64,000 nt of DNA. Source: Scrofimicrobium canadense (GTDB lineage: Bacteria > Actinomycetota > Actinomycetes > Actinomycetales > Actinomycetaceae). Shown piece after piece: positions 41,452 through 49,296 of the stretch. A program made the translations under genes and the position numbers. Under the pieces are notes generated by a model. It was not told the origin of the DNA. It searched no databases and was given only the letters and a program-made list of their open reading frames with translations. Location of the stretch: positions 102,864 through 166,863 of the forward strand of contig NZ_VULO01000007.1 in assembly GCF_009696615.1 (NCBI RefSeq). Direction: 5' to 3'. The number at the start of each line of letters is the position of its first letter. Positions within the stretch are counted from its first letter, which is position 1.

Positions 41452-42363
41452 TTATCGTCCTGTCTGTTGGTTTGCTGTGTCTATGGCTTGTTGGTCATCT
41501 GCTCCGTCGCCGATAGCGGCGAGGAAGGCGTCTTGCCAGGCGCGCCACGCGAGCGGATCGTCTACCTTGAAAAGTTCGGGTGGGATTGGAATATCACCCG
41601 ACTGTTTGCGGGCCTCGATGCGCTGCTGGCGAGGATCAGACGTGGTGGGGGTTAGCCCCAGGTCGTCGGTCCATCGGTCTTTGTTGAGCCATCCCTGCGC
41701 GTATTTCGGGGACCGGTCGGGGTTTGCTTTGAGCCATGCGGCGTAGCGGTCAGCCCCGGCAGTGAGTGTTTCTAGGTCTGCTCTGGAGCGGGCATTGATG
41801 AAAGCGTCTCGCGCTTCTGTTTTGCCGCGTTTGACGGGCCAGTGATCCCACCATGCGTCAAACTCTGAGGCAAATTGCGCCTCTTGCGCTTTAAGTAATT
41901 CTTTCTTTCTATCTATCTTTCTATCTGTTACACGATTCGTTGAACGATTCGTTGAACGATTCGCTTTCTTAGCTTCTGCCGCAGCACGTCCCGCAGCGCT
42001 CAGTTGCTTGGCTTTTTCGGCGCTCTGTTGGTGCTCCAAATAGTCATGCACTTCTGCCATTCCACCTGCATGATTGATCCACAATCCCACCTCAAAAAGG
42101 GCAGTGATCGCGGCCTCTTCTTCGTCGGTTTGGACAACCGCAAGAGCCTTGACTGTGTCCACAGGGAATAACCCGTCGGTGAGGTTTTGCGCCGCATACA
42201 GAATTGACGCAAGATGTGCCTCACGAGCGGTTCGTATAGCGTTTCGTATAACGATTGGTTCAACGGATCGTAGAACGGATCGTAAATGGCGCTCGACGTG
42301 AAACCACTTCGGATTCAACATGTAACCGGTGTCGATCTTCGCCCAAGCGCGCTTATCAGCCAC
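41452..42363 (-). CDS. Phage replication protein carrying internal iterons
   Basis: A 303-residue protein with an N-terminal helical/winged-helix part (MADKRAWAKIDTGYMLNPKW, VDTVKALAVVQTDEEEAAIT) as in phage replication initiators, a basic linker with four-residue repeats (RSTNRSTNRVTDRKIDRK) and a C-terminal DnaD-like part (FDAWWDHWPVKRGKTEARDAF). The gene contains two clusters of 12-bp DNA repeats, the design of lambda O, so it probably binds its own coding sequence as origin. Neighbours are ssb and rusA. Confidence 0.68.
   Translation of the reverse strand: MADKRAWAKIDTGYMLNPKWFHVERHLRSVLRSVEPIVIRNAIRTAREAHLASILYAAQNLTDGLFPVDTVKALAVVQTDEEEAAITALFEVGLWINHAGGMAEVHDYLEHQQSAEKAKQLSAAGRAAAEAKKANRSTNRSTNRVTDRKIDRKKELLKAQEAQFASEFDAWWDHWPVKRGKTEARDAFINARSRADLETLTAGADRYAAWLKANPDRSPKYAQGWLNKDRWTDDLGLTPTTSDPRQQRIEARKQSGDIPIPPELFKVDDPLAWRAWQDAFLAAIGDGADDQQAIDTANQQTGR
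41934..41962. repeat. 12-bp iteron cluster 1
   Basis: GATTCGTTGAAC at 41934-41945 and 41946-41957, then a partial copy GATTCG. These lie inside the replication gene and belong to the same 12-bp family as the cluster at 42229-42288. Putative initiator binding sites. Confidence 0.5.
42229..42288. repeat. 12-bp iteron cluster 2 (five degenerate copies)
   Basis: Five consecutive 12-bp units from 42229: GGTTCGTATAGC, GTTTCGTATAAC, GATTGGTTCAAC, GGATCGTAGAAC, GGATCGTAAATG. The period is exact. They code for four-residue repeats in the replication protein. A putative origin. Confidence 0.55.
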
Positions 42364-42375
42364 GTCTACCTCCTT

Positions 42376-42759
42376 TCAGAATGGGATGTATTGGTCGGTG
42401 AGGACCAACTGCAACGCGTGCATTTTGGGTTTCAAAGTGCGGTCTCTAGCTGGCCTGCCGTAGCCGACCAAGGGGACGTGTTCGCCGGTGTCATCAGGGA
42501 TGATGCCTGCGATGACGAGGCCGTCTATGGCTGCTTTGACCATGGGTGCGATTGCGTCTGCGTCGCAGAGTGGGCCGGTGCGTATGTAGGCGCGGGCGTA
42601 GATTGCGACGGGGCCTTTTGCTGGTTCTAGGTTGGTTTTGGCGAGCCACGCGGTTTTGTTTTTGATCGCGACACGTTTCAGGCTGGCTGCCTGATAATGC
42701 ACGCGGTGGTTTTGTAGTAGCCACTCATCCGGGCTTATCGGGACCATGAGCGTACTCAC
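42376..42759 (-). CDS. RusA-family Holliday junction resolvase
   Basis: A 127-residue protein with the RusA pattern: VAIYARAYIRTGPLCDADAIAPMVKAAIDGLVIAGIIPDD, which holds the catalytic aspartates. It cleaves four-way junctions in phage DNA, removing branches before packaging. It overlaps the next gene by 4 bp. Confidence 0.85.
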   Translation of the reverse strand: MSTLMVPISPDEWLLQNHRVHYQAASLKRVAIKNKTAWLAKTNLEPAKGPVAIYARAYIRTGPLCDADAIAPMVKAAIDGLVIAGIIPDDTGEHVPLVGYGRPARDRTLKPKMHALQLVLTDQYIPF

Positions 42760-43067
42760 GCCTCCTCCTTGATCCAGGCGCTCGGAGTGGCAATCTCGAT
42801 GCCTAGATCGATTGCGAGTTTGATCTCGATGCAGGCGCCCCGCGATTTTGACCAGCCCGGTAATAGCGCTACCCCGTCTGCCTGGATGAGCATGCCGATG
42901 GCGTCGCGCATAAACAGCTGCCAGGGGTCCGAGGTGGGCCGGTTGCTTTCGGCGGGGTTTAGTACCTCATAGCCCGCCTCCCGTAGCTCACGTGCAGCCT
43001 CGTGGAATGCGGGGTAGTTGTATTCGGGTAGGCCACTCATAGGGCCCGCCACATATAAGCGCGTCAC
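42756..43067 (-). CDS. DUF4406 / nucleoside deoxyribosyltransferase-like protein
   Basis: GTG 43067 (GTGA overlap, GGGAGGTGGGAGC) gives a 103-residue protein starting VTRLYVAGPMSGLPEYNYPA and ending in DLGIEIATPSAW; ADGVALLPGWSKSRGACIE is the characteristic middle. The Rossmann-like family resembles nucleoside 2-deoxyribosyltransferases and may act on nucleotides, which is not shown here. Confidence 0.78.
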   Translation of the reverse strand: MTRLYVAGPMSGLPEYNYPAFHEAARELREAGYEVLNPAESNRPTSDPWQLFMRDAIGMLIQADGVALLPGWSKSRGACIEIKLAIDLGIEIATPSAWIKEEA

Positions 43068-44110
43068 GCTCCCACCTCCCACAGTTCCAGGACACCCTGA
43101 GATAGCCGCCTAGCCGCGATCTCACAGTATTTTTCTTCCAACTCCACGCCGATGGCTTTACGTCCCAGGCGTTTAGCGGCCACCAGGGTCGAACCAGAAC
43201 CAGCGAACGGGTCAATGACCGTGTTCTCGATGCGGGATGAGCTGCGGATCAAGTGCTCCATAAGTGGCAGTGGTTTTTCGCAGGGGTGTTTCCCCGGGTA
43301 GCCTGCAACCGGCGAGAAGCGGAAAATGTCAGTCGAGAGGTCTCTACTATGGATGTTGAACGGCCGTCGCAATTCCTCGTACTCGCGTCGCAATTCCTCG
43401 TACTCGCGTCGCAATTCCTCGTACTCGCGTCGCAATTCCTCGTACTCGCGTCGCAATTCCTCGTACTCGCGTCGCAAATACTCGCCGCCATCCTGGTTCA
43501 GCAGTTCCCGGGCAGCCTCATAAGCCTCTTTCGTTGGCAGTGAAGAGCCCTCTGCCCACCGAACTGGTAGCGCACCGTCGTACCCAAGGGCCTTGCCGAG
43601 CTGACTTGCCTTCCACCCCGCCCGTTCCCATTCGGTTTGCATGTATCGTCCGAGGGGCGCGAACACCTCGCGGTGCAGAGCTTTTGCCTGTTCGCCGTAC
43701 TCGTCGGCGAATTGCTCCGCGAAGATGACGGCCTCCCACGGCGAGAGGAAAGACCTCGCTTGACTGAGATCGATTTTATTAAGCCTGCTGACATCTTTGA
43801 CCCAGCGCGCGTTGTTGAGAACTCGGAACCATTTGCCAACTTCGTTTTCAACCGCGGTTGACATCTGCGGGGATGCGAAGATCCAGATTGACGCATTGGC
43901 TGGCAATGCGGACTTGGCGATTTGTAGCCATTCGCCCATCCAAGCCAGGAATTCGTCTGCGCCTCCCCACTGGTTGTCCCACGCGTCGGGCTTCACCCCA
44001 AAATATGGCGGGTCTGTCACCATTACGTCGGCTCCGGTCCACCATTCGGGGCGTTCTAGGCAGTCCCCGTGGTAGAGCCTGACAAAATCATCCTCGTAAT
44101 AAACGCTCAC
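43064..44110 (-). CDS. DNA methyltransferase (DPPY class) with heptad-repeat insert
   Basis: GTG 44110 with GGAGG upstream gives 348 residues. DPPY at 33-36 and DPFAGSGSTL at 300-309 are in the order of beta-class N4/N6 methylases. Between them, where the target-recognition domain usually sits, residues about 214-249 repeat EYEELRR five times (REYEELRREYEELRR type), a perfect coiled-coil heptad encoded by exact 21-bp DNA repeats. The rest of the middle is unrecognised. No restriction partner is nearby, so it is an orphan methylase that probably protects phage DNA. The ORF before the GTG is a shadow. Confidence 0.88.
   Translation of the reverse strand: MSVYYEDDFVRLYHGDCLERPEWWTGADVMVTDPPYFGVKPDAWDNQWGGADEFLAWMGEWLQIAKSALPANASIWIFASPQMSTAVENEVGKWFRVLNNARWVKDVSRLNKIDLSQARSFLSPWEAVIFAEQFADEYGEQAKALHREVFAPLGRYMQTEWERAGWKASQLGKALGYDGALPVRWAEGSSLPTKEAYEAARELLNQDGGEYLRREYEELRREYEELRREYEELRREYEELRREYEELRRPFNIHSRDLSTDIFRFSPVAGYPGKHPCEKPLPLMEHLIRSSSRIENTVIDPFAGSGSTLVAAKRLGRKAIGVELEEKYCEIAARRLSQGVLELWEVGA
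43365..43469. repeat. Five perfect 21-bp tandem repeats in the methyltransferase gene
   Basis: Units begin at 43365, 43386, 43407, 43428 and 43449 (each CGTCGCAATTCCTCG plus TACTCG), followed by a partial sixth. Each encodes one heptad, so unit gain or loss keeps the reading frame. Confidence 0.95.
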
Positions 44111-44241
44111 GCGGCTGCCTCCTCCTCGTTGTTTACGCATTGGTGTGTGGTCCAGTCGAGTACGCGCCGGTCGCAGTCTGGGCAGATGCGGATTGCGGCG
44201 TCGAGGCGTGCGAGTGTGGTGGGGGAGTATTTGCGGCTCAC
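44107..44241 (-). CDS. 44-residue zinc-finger protein
   Basis: GTG 44241 (GGGGAGGGCCGC upstream; GTGA overlap) gives VSRKYSPTTLARLDAAIRIC, a CPDC pair and a C-terminal CVNNEEEAAA. Small DNA-binding accessory protein is a guess. Confidence 0.55.
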   Translation of the reverse strand: MSRKYSPTTLARLDAAIRICPDCDRRVLDWTTHQCVNNEEEAAA

Positions 44242-44690
44242 GCGGCCCTCCCCAACTCTGACTGGGCGCGGCGGGTTCTGTAGTAGCGTGTGCAGCAGCG
44301 TGGACACATGCCATGACCCCGGTTCTCCCACGTGCCCGGATAGTCGTCTGCGCTACTGCGTCCTGGCCGCAACACACGGGCGCAGTTCTCACCGGCACAT
44401 TTTCTTGTCGTGCCTGTCAGTGGTAAACGCCGGAGAGTGACGCCGAGTTCTAGGCTGATGCGTTGTTCGGGTGTGAGTCCACCCCACATGCCATGCCGAT
44501 ACGCGCGGCCCTTACCGTGTTCGTGGCGCATTGCCTCGTCCAAACACTCGCGGCGCACAGGACACTCACGACACACCTGGCGGGCGTCGTGCTCCCACTG
44601 TTCGAGTTTTTCACCGCGCATACCATCCGGCGGGAAAAACAACTCAGCATCCACCTGCGCACACAACGCGCTAGTCGTCCACTCACTCAC
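44238..44690 (-). CDS. WhiB-family iron-sulphur regulator
   Basis: A 150-residue protein with the WhiB domain: Cys10 (ALCAQVDAELFFPPDG), Cys40, Cys43 and Cys49 (ARQVCRECPVRREC) for a 4Fe-4S cluster and HGMWGGLTPEQR (66-77). An extra C-terminal zinc-type segment (CAGENC, CPRCC) extends it beyond the usual 90-100 residues. WhiB proteins bind the sigma factor and redirect host transcription; phage versions can affect superinfection. It overlaps its neighbour by 4 bp. Confidence 0.88.
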   Translation of the reverse strand: MSEWTTSALCAQVDAELFFPPDGMRGEKLEQWEHDARQVCRECPVRRECLDEAMRHEHGKGRAYRHGMWGGLTPEQRISLELGVTLRRLPLTGTTRKCAGENCARVLRPGRSSADDYPGTWENRGHGMCPRCCTRYYRTRRAQSELGRAA

Positions 44691-44899
44691 GCCGCATCAC
44701 CACCACAGTCGCATTCCAGGAACCGCGCGGGAAGCGGCTTCGGCGGCCCGTAATAGTTGAGTTTCAGGTCGGCACCACAATGCTCACAAAACACCGCATT
44801 CGGGTCCTCGTCAGGGTGAATCACGTGCCCAATCGGCAACCGCAGTGGCGCATCCATCAGCGACTGACGCGGCGTAAACACAGAATGACGCTCAAACAT
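44687..44899 (-). CDS. Small zinc-ribbon protein
   Basis: ATG 44899 (GGAGG upstream; the stop codon of the previous gene overlaps it) gives 70 residues, MFERHSVFTPRQSLMDAPLR to FCEHCGADLK and LECDCGGDAA. Two Cys pairs form a zinc ribbon. Function unknown. Confidence 0.6.
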   Translation of the reverse strand: MFERHSVFTPRQSLMDAPLRLPIGHVIHPDEDPNAVFCEHCGADLKLNYYGPPKPLPARFLECDCGGDAA

Positions 44900-45435
44900 T
44901 AGGCCTGGCCTCCCTCGATTTCGGCGACGCGCGCCTTGATTGCCTGCTGCTGGATTTCGTCCGCACCAGCCCACAACGCGCGTAGCTCATCCACCGTCGT
45001 AGCCGCCGCGATCTGCTCATCAGACACGGCAGGCGGGGCAGTAGGAGCCTGCTCAATAAGGGGCTGGACGGTAACCATTTTCGAGCGTCCCCGCGACTCG
45101 ATAACCGCCGTCGTAACAGGCCTGTCAATGTGACTCAGGGCTTCGATACGCACCCCTCCAACAGCCTCCTTGCCGAAACGCACAGTCGGGTCACAATAGA
45201 GACGTGCGCGGCGCCCGACGTATTTACTGGCGTCTTTACCCCATGCTGCTACCAGGACACGACGGACATTCTTTGATGGCCTCCATGCGCGCCCACCAAG
45301 CTCAACGAGATGCAGGTTTACGGGCTGTTTAGCGTTACCCTTACTCACGCGGTCGATAGTGAATGTTCGCGGCTCAGTCAGTTCTGCCGCGTCTAGCTGG
45401 TCCGACTTTGGCTCAATCGTGGATGAAATATCCAT
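44899..45435 (-). CDS. Hypothetical recombination-cluster protein
   Basis: A 178-residue protein whose N-terminal two-thirds is beta-rich (FTIDRVSKGNAKQPVNLHLV, then RRARLYCDPTVRFGKEAVGG) and whose tail is helical. It overlaps the exonuclease gene by one base. Position suggests a DNA-binding partner of the exonuclease, such as an annealing factor, but no family was recognised. Confidence 0.6.
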   Translation of the reverse strand: MDISSTIEPKSDQLDAAELTEPRTFTIDRVSKGNAKQPVNLHLVELGGRAWRPSKNVRRVLVAAWGKDASKYVGRRARLYCDPTVRFGKEAVGGVRIEALSHIDRPVTTAVIESRGRSKMVTVQPLIEQAPTAPPAVSDEQIAAATTVDELRALWAGADEIQQQAIKARVAEIEGGQA

Positions 45436-46250
45436 CAGAACCCCTCCATATCAATGTCTTCAAAGTGATTCACGTACTCGGTTGCTGGCGCGTTTTTCAT
45501 GCGCTCGTTAAAGGTGTCGACCATCTGTGTGATCGCTTTTTCGGCGTAGAACGCGGCGGCCTCAATAGCCTCAAACCAGTCGGGGTCAGGCAGGACGCGT
45601 TTCACGTAGAGCGGCATTCCAGCGGCAAACGACACGTAGTCGATATAGTCGCGTCCGGTCACGTACAGGCCCGTCTGCAACTGCGCCATATTCTCTTTTG
45701 GTGGCTCATCAGCAAGGACCGTGGACACCTGAATCCTGGGGTCACGCGATTTGATTTCGATTAGGCCGTCATCACCCACCAGCCCATCCGGCGAATAACC
45801 CAACGTAAAATCCGGCTCGACCATTTTGATAAACCCAACCTCACGGACCGGCGCATAATTGTCCGCGTAATACTGGCGTGCTAGCGGCTCGTCCAAATGG
45901 CCGCGCATAATCGCACGGCCCGTTAGCGGCTCAGGACCGCGCCCAGTGATACGCTCAGCTGCCAGTTGTAAAAGCTGTTTCCGTGCCGTCTCGCCGTGAG
46001 AGGCTTTCCCGCCCGGTGTGAGTAGCGCACCAATCACGGATGCGGTCACAATGCCCAGACGCAACTCCAACCACTCATCCGTACCCTGCACAACATCGTC
46101 GTAGATTTTGATGTTGCGAGACCGGCGGCGCATCTTCGGCGCTCTCTGTTTTGGTGACCGACGCCCCACATATCCCTGATTTTCGTCCTCCATAATCGGG
46201 GAATAGCCGCACTCAATCGCTTCTTCTAGCTGATCTGCCATGTCGCCCAC
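45435..46250 (-). CDS. YqaJ-family viral recombinase (lambda-exonuclease-like)
   Basis: A 271-residue protein: GTDEWLELRLGIVTASVIGAL is the YqaJ start, GYSPDGLVGDDGLIEIKSRDP holds the nuclease D-(D/E)xK residues, and 'QLQTGLYVTGRDYIDY' follows. It degrades 5' ends of double-stranded DNA for recombination and concatemer formation. Start is GTG 46250 (MGDMADQ) or ATG 46241; both are possible. Confidence 0.9.
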   Translation of the reverse strand: MGDMADQLEEAIECGYSPIMEDENQGYVGRRSPKQRAPKMRRRSRNIKIYDDVVQGTDEWLELRLGIVTASVIGALLTPGGKASHGETARKQLLQLAAERITGRGPEPLTGRAIMRGHLDEPLARQYYADNYAPVREVGFIKMVEPDFTLGYSPDGLVGDDGLIEIKSRDPRIQVSTVLADEPPKENMAQLQTGLYVTGRDYIDYVSFAAGMPLYVKRVLPDPDWFEAIEAAAFYAEKAITQMVDTFNERMKNAPATEYVNHFEDIDMEGF

Positions 46251-46586
46251 CTAGGCCACCTCGCCGTCAATGTGCGTGCAGTCGTGCTTCTGGTCGCAGT
46301 ATTCGCAAGCACGGGGGATAGTGATCGCCGGATAAGCGATAGAGCCATTGAGGCCGATAGCTCCCAGTTCAAAGCGCATTTCTCGGCAGGTTGAGTAGTA
46401 GCTGGCGGGGGAGTCAATTCCAAGCGCATCCTTGAGCGCTGTCGCAGCCGCTTCGTTCGCCATGTCGATTGATACGTACGGCTCCTTATCCATGTCGGAG
46501 GAGTACCAGCTCTGCATTTTCGAGTCGGCTTTTTCCATTGCGTCAGCGAGCTTCCTGAATTTCGCTGCATGATCTTTAGTGCTCAT
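46251..46586 (-). CDS. Hypothetical early phage protein
   Basis: A 111-residue protein (MSTKDHAAKFRKLADAMEKA, then a CEYCDQKHDCTH zinc knuckle near the end). It touches the exonuclease gene without a gap. Function unknown. Confidence 0.6.
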   Translation of the reverse strand: MSTKDHAAKFRKLADAMEKADSKMQSWYSSDMDKEPYVSIDMANEAAATALKDALGIDSPASYYSTCREMRFELGAIGLNGSIAYPAITIPRACEYCDQKHDCTHIDGEVA

Positions 46587-46729
46587 TGCCCGTATTCCTT
46601 TTCTATTACTAAGTCGTCGTCCACCTGCTGCTCGTAGCGCAGTGTGTCAATGTCGAAATCGTCTACTGTGTCGTCTGTGGCCTCATGCCCACGAAAAGTC
46701 ATGTGCTCCCACTCAGCCTGGGGATTCAC
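46583..46729 (-). CDS. 48-residue acidic peptide
   Basis: GTG 46729 overlaps the previous stop (GTGA) after GAGGCAGCA. The product has a stretch of Asp residues (HEATDDTVDDFDIDTL). It overlaps the next gene by 4 bp. Coupled translation is likely. Confidence 0.5.
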   Translation of the reverse strand: MNPQAEWEHMTFRGHEATDDTVDDFDIDTLRYEQQVDDDLVIEKEYGQ

Positions 46730-46914
46730 TGCTGCCTCGCTCTCACCGCGCGTACAGCCAGATCAATCTGATCAGCCAAACGGATAGCGTCATCTGGGGA
46801 CAGATTGATGACAGCGCGACCATCACTGCCCCGCATTTCCACTGTCACCCGATCCCACCCATCACCAGCGCGGATAGCCTCACGCTGCAACTCGCCTGTA
46901 ATCCACTGCGTCAT
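46726..46914 (-). CDS. Hypothetical early phage protein
   Basis: A 62-residue protein (MTQWITGELQREAIRAGDGW, then INLSPDDAIRLADQIDLAVR). Both ends overlap neighbours by 4 bp. No family recognised. Confidence 0.58.
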   Translation of the reverse strand: MTQWITGELQREAIRAGDGWDRVTVEMRGSDGRAVINLSPDDAIRLADQIDLAVRAVRARQQ

Positions 46915-47114
46915 CGGCCGTCACCTCCCGCATACGGGTTAGTAGGTTCCACAATTTCGCCGTCCACATCCCACGCGGCCCGCATCGCCGATGCGCCCTC
47001 AGACCACACACGCTGGTCGCGACGCCGAATCCACCGATCCCACACGGCCTCCACACCAGCCATCACCGCGAAACACGCAGGAATCGCAACCATCCAAAAC
47101 ACGGCGCCCATCAT
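46911..47114 (-). CDS. Small membrane protein
   Basis: 67 residues with one N-terminal hydrophobic helix (MMGAVFWMVAIPACFAVMAG) and a charged tail. Overlaps both neighbours by 4 bp. Function unknown. Confidence 0.55.
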   Translation of the reverse strand: MMGAVFWMVAIPACFAVMAGVEAVWDRWIRRRDQRVWSEGASAMRAAWDVDGEIVEPTNPYAGGDGR

Positions 47115-47464
47115 CGGCTCCTCGATATTTGCATGTGGATGCGTAGTGAGCCCGCCATCACCGGATGCAAACGCCCGTCACACAGAGGCTCAGGAAACCC
47201 ATACGACTCGAGCGCGTCGTCAGGGTCACCAAGCGCGGGCTGCCTCTTCGCGCGCTCCAGAGCCTCATCCAAACGCGACACGATTGCCGCAGTATCAGCA
47301 CACGCGTCACAAAACACGCCGCCACCAAACGACACCCAATCCTCAGGCATACACTCAATAGCCTCATCCGGATAAAACATCGCCGAAAAATCCCCATAAT
47401 CCGTACACACCAGCCCGCACCGATCACACTGCACCTGGTAAAACGTCACCTCACGAATCGCCAT
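47111..47464 (-). CDS. Zinc-binding early phage protein
   Basis: ATG 47464 (MAIREVTFYQVQCDRCGLVC) overlaps the previous stop. 117 residues with CDRCGLVC and VFCDACADTA pairs, a zinc site. Function unknown. Confidence 0.62.
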   Translation of the reverse strand: MAIREVTFYQVQCDRCGLVCTDYGDFSAMFYPDEAIECMPEDWVSFGGGVFCDACADTAAIVSRLDEALERAKRQPALGDPDDALESYGFPEPLCDGRLHPVMAGSLRIHMQISRSR

Positions 47465-48030
47465 CAGCACGCCTCACTCTCGACGCGTGCGGCGGTAGCC
47501 TCCATGCTCGGGACCAGCTCAGGATGATGCTCTGCCGCGAACGCAATCTGCGCATGCAGGGCCGCGCGGGTACGAAGCTCACGAGCCTTCTCCTCCGCGC
47601 GTTCCGCCTGCGCCTCCAAGCGTTCAATCTTGCGATGCCGATTCGCCTGCGCCACCGGAACCCATTCCGGCTCACACTCCAGCAGGACAGCCTGGCCGCC
47701 CCACCGTTCGATCAGGTCAACGCGGTATTGAGCTGCGGACCTGGAGCGGAACACCTTGTCCGTGCTAGGCCAAAAGAACGGCTTCACATAGTGGACCACC
47801 CCGTCAATGACCTCTTCGTAGTTAGGCCACTTGTCTAGCGCATATTCCGCCCAACCCTCGGGAGTGAACCCCTTGTAGAAGCCGACCCAGTTTTCACCAT
47901 CGCGCACTTCCTCAGCCACAACCTCATAGTTTTCAAGCTCCCACTCGGCGCACTCCGCCTCGCGTTTCCACTCAATAGCTTCTGGCGGGTAGGCCGCCAT
48001 GTCCACGGCGTACAGTTTTTGACGTTTCAT
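47464..48030 (-). CDS. Hypothetical early phage protein with coiled coil
   Basis: A 188-residue protein, rich in Glu/Trp/Tyr in the N-terminal two-thirds (FYKGFTPEGWAEYALDKWPN), with a C-terminal coiled coil (RKIERLEAQAERAEEKARE). It follows the antirepressor gene with a 4-bp overlap. Function unknown. Confidence 0.62.
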   Translation of the reverse strand: MKRQKLYAVDMAAYPPEAIEWKREAECAEWELENYEVVAEEVRDGENWVGFYKGFTPEGWAEYALDKWPNYEEVIDGVVHYVKPFFWPSTDKVFRSRSAAQYRVDLIERWGGQAVLLECEPEWVPVAQANRHRKIERLEAQAERAEEKARELRTRAALHAQIAFAAEHHPELVPSMEATAARVESEAC

Positions 48031-48824
48031 GCTGCAATCTCCGGTAGTTTGTGCTGGTTAGAGGGAAGTCCCCACTTTTCGAGGAGCTTCACCAGCTCCG
48101 TTTCAGGGCGGCCAGGGCGAACCCGCGTGTTATAAAACCAGTCACCGAACCGGTCAATGTATGGGTCAAGAAAGAAGTACGGTTTCCCCGCATAGCCTGG
48201 GTGCTTGTGCTGCTTGCCGTTCTTGAGCTTCCCGTTGGCGTCCCGACCACGCGCCCCACGCTGGTCAATCAACAAATGCCGCTTATACAACAGCTCGAAA
48301 AACTGGCGTTCAGGCACGTCAGGGAAATAATGCTTATGGAACTCACGCAGAGCAAACCCTTTGCCGCCCTCAATCACATCGAGGCGTTCCTCAGACACTT
48401 TCGCGCGAGCCTCAGCCTCAATAGCCCGATTCAACGCGGCCTTACCCGCATCAAGCAGGGCAGAAATACTATCCAAACTCGTCAGGTCCAAGGAGGGCTT
48501 ACCATAGCTGCCCGTCTTGCGGATGCTAGGAAGGACCTCGGAGAACAACCAGCGCTTGAACGGCTTGGCTTTTGGTGAGCGGCTAGTAGCAATCACCTCA
48601 TACAAGCCCGGCTCGGAGACGAACCGCGCGGACTGGGGTCTTCCCATGGAGTCGATGACCTCATTAGTAATGAGGGCATCTTCATCAAGCCGTGAAGCGA
48701 CTTGTGAGGGGTTGCTTAGGTCTAGTGCAGTACACACATCTGCTAGTGCGAACCAAGGATCACCGCCTACCAGGATTACGCGCAATGCGTTACCCTGGAA
48801 GTCGAATGGTATAAGGTCTTGCAT
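48027..48824 (-). CDS. Bro-N antirepressor
   Basis: A 265-residue protein with a Bro-N domain (residues 1-110: PFDFQGNALRVILVGGDPWFALADVC and 'FVSEPGLYEVIATSRSPKAKPFKRW') and a KilA-C-type C-terminus. Such proteins relieve repression or control the early lytic genes. It begins the long early operon. A plus-strand terminator-like hairpin lies in its leader. Confidence 0.82.
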   Translation of the reverse strand: MQDLIPFDFQGNALRVILVGGDPWFALADVCTALDLSNPSQVASRLDEDALITNEVIDSMGRPQSARFVSEPGLYEVIATSRSPKAKPFKRWLFSEVLPSIRKTGSYGKPSLDLTSLDSISALLDAGKAALNRAIEAEARAKVSEERLDVIEGGKGFALREFHKHYFPDVPERQFFELLYKRHLLIDQRGARGRDANGKLKNGKQHKHPGYAGKPYFFLDPYIDRFGDWFYNTRVRPGRPETELVKLLEKWGLPSNQHKLPEIAA

Positions 48825-49077
48825 AAGATTTTCCTTTCATCTGGTCGCCCTCGTTGCAGCGGGGGCGATTTTTCGTGTACCCCAAACGGGATTCCTCCCC
48901 AGCTGTGTCACCAACCGAGGAGGAAAACAATGGTCACGCACCCGCCTTTGCGTCCATCGCGCAGGCCAGTGACACGAGACCCTGGGACCGCGCCTCAGCA
49001 GCCAGAAGCAAAAACCGGACAGTCGGGCGAGACTCAACAAGCGAAACAAAAATCGGAGGAAACATACGGGCCGCCTT
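48825..49077. other. Leader gap with two competing small ORFs and a plus-strand hairpin
   Basis: Between the excisionase-like and antirepressor genes. Minus strand: ATG 49065 to 48934 (43 residues, MFPPIFVSLVESRPTVRFLL start) with a weak site. Plus strand: ATG 48930 to 49127 (65 residues, MVTHPPLRPSRRPVTRDPG start) with an excellent GAGGAGG site seven bases upstream. TCGCCC and GGGCGA (within 48844-48873) pair and are followed by TTTTT on the plus strand. Neither ORF can be called with confidence. Confidence 0.4.
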
Positions 49078-49296
49078 TCAAGCGTCTGGGAGGCTGGCGC
49101 GCCACTCGGCGGCCTGCTCTGCGGTGATATAAATAAGCCCGCCTTTACCGGGCTTGGTGCGTTTCGCCTGCAATGGTGGATAGTTGCGTGCGGTGCCGTT
49201 CAAACACTCACGGACCACGGACTCACTAATCCCATGCCACTGCGCAAAATCCTTAACGCTCATCAGCGCGGGAGTAGCTGGAAGCTGAACACTCAT
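49078..49296 (-). CDS. Excisionase-like small HTH protein
   Basis: 72 residues: MSVKDFAQWHGISESVVREC (winged helix-turn-helix) followed by KPGKGGLIYITAEQAAEWRA. Xis-like proteins of this size bend DNA at att sites; a Cro-like regulator is the alternative. It overlaps the upstream XRE gene by 4 bp. Confidence 0.65.
   Translation of the reverse strand: MSVQLPATPALMSVKDFAQWHGISESVVRECLNGTARNYPPLQAKRTKPGKGGLIYITAEQAAEWRASLPDA

Noticed and set aside
33128..44110. Restriction-modification systems
   Set aside because: Two methylase genes are present but neither has a restriction endonuclease gene beside it; the HNH proteins fit packaging or homing better.
46579..47361. 260-residue plus-strand ORF
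   Set aside because: It crosses four tightly coupled minus-strand genes and is rich in His/Arg/Thr/Pro; no ribosome site.
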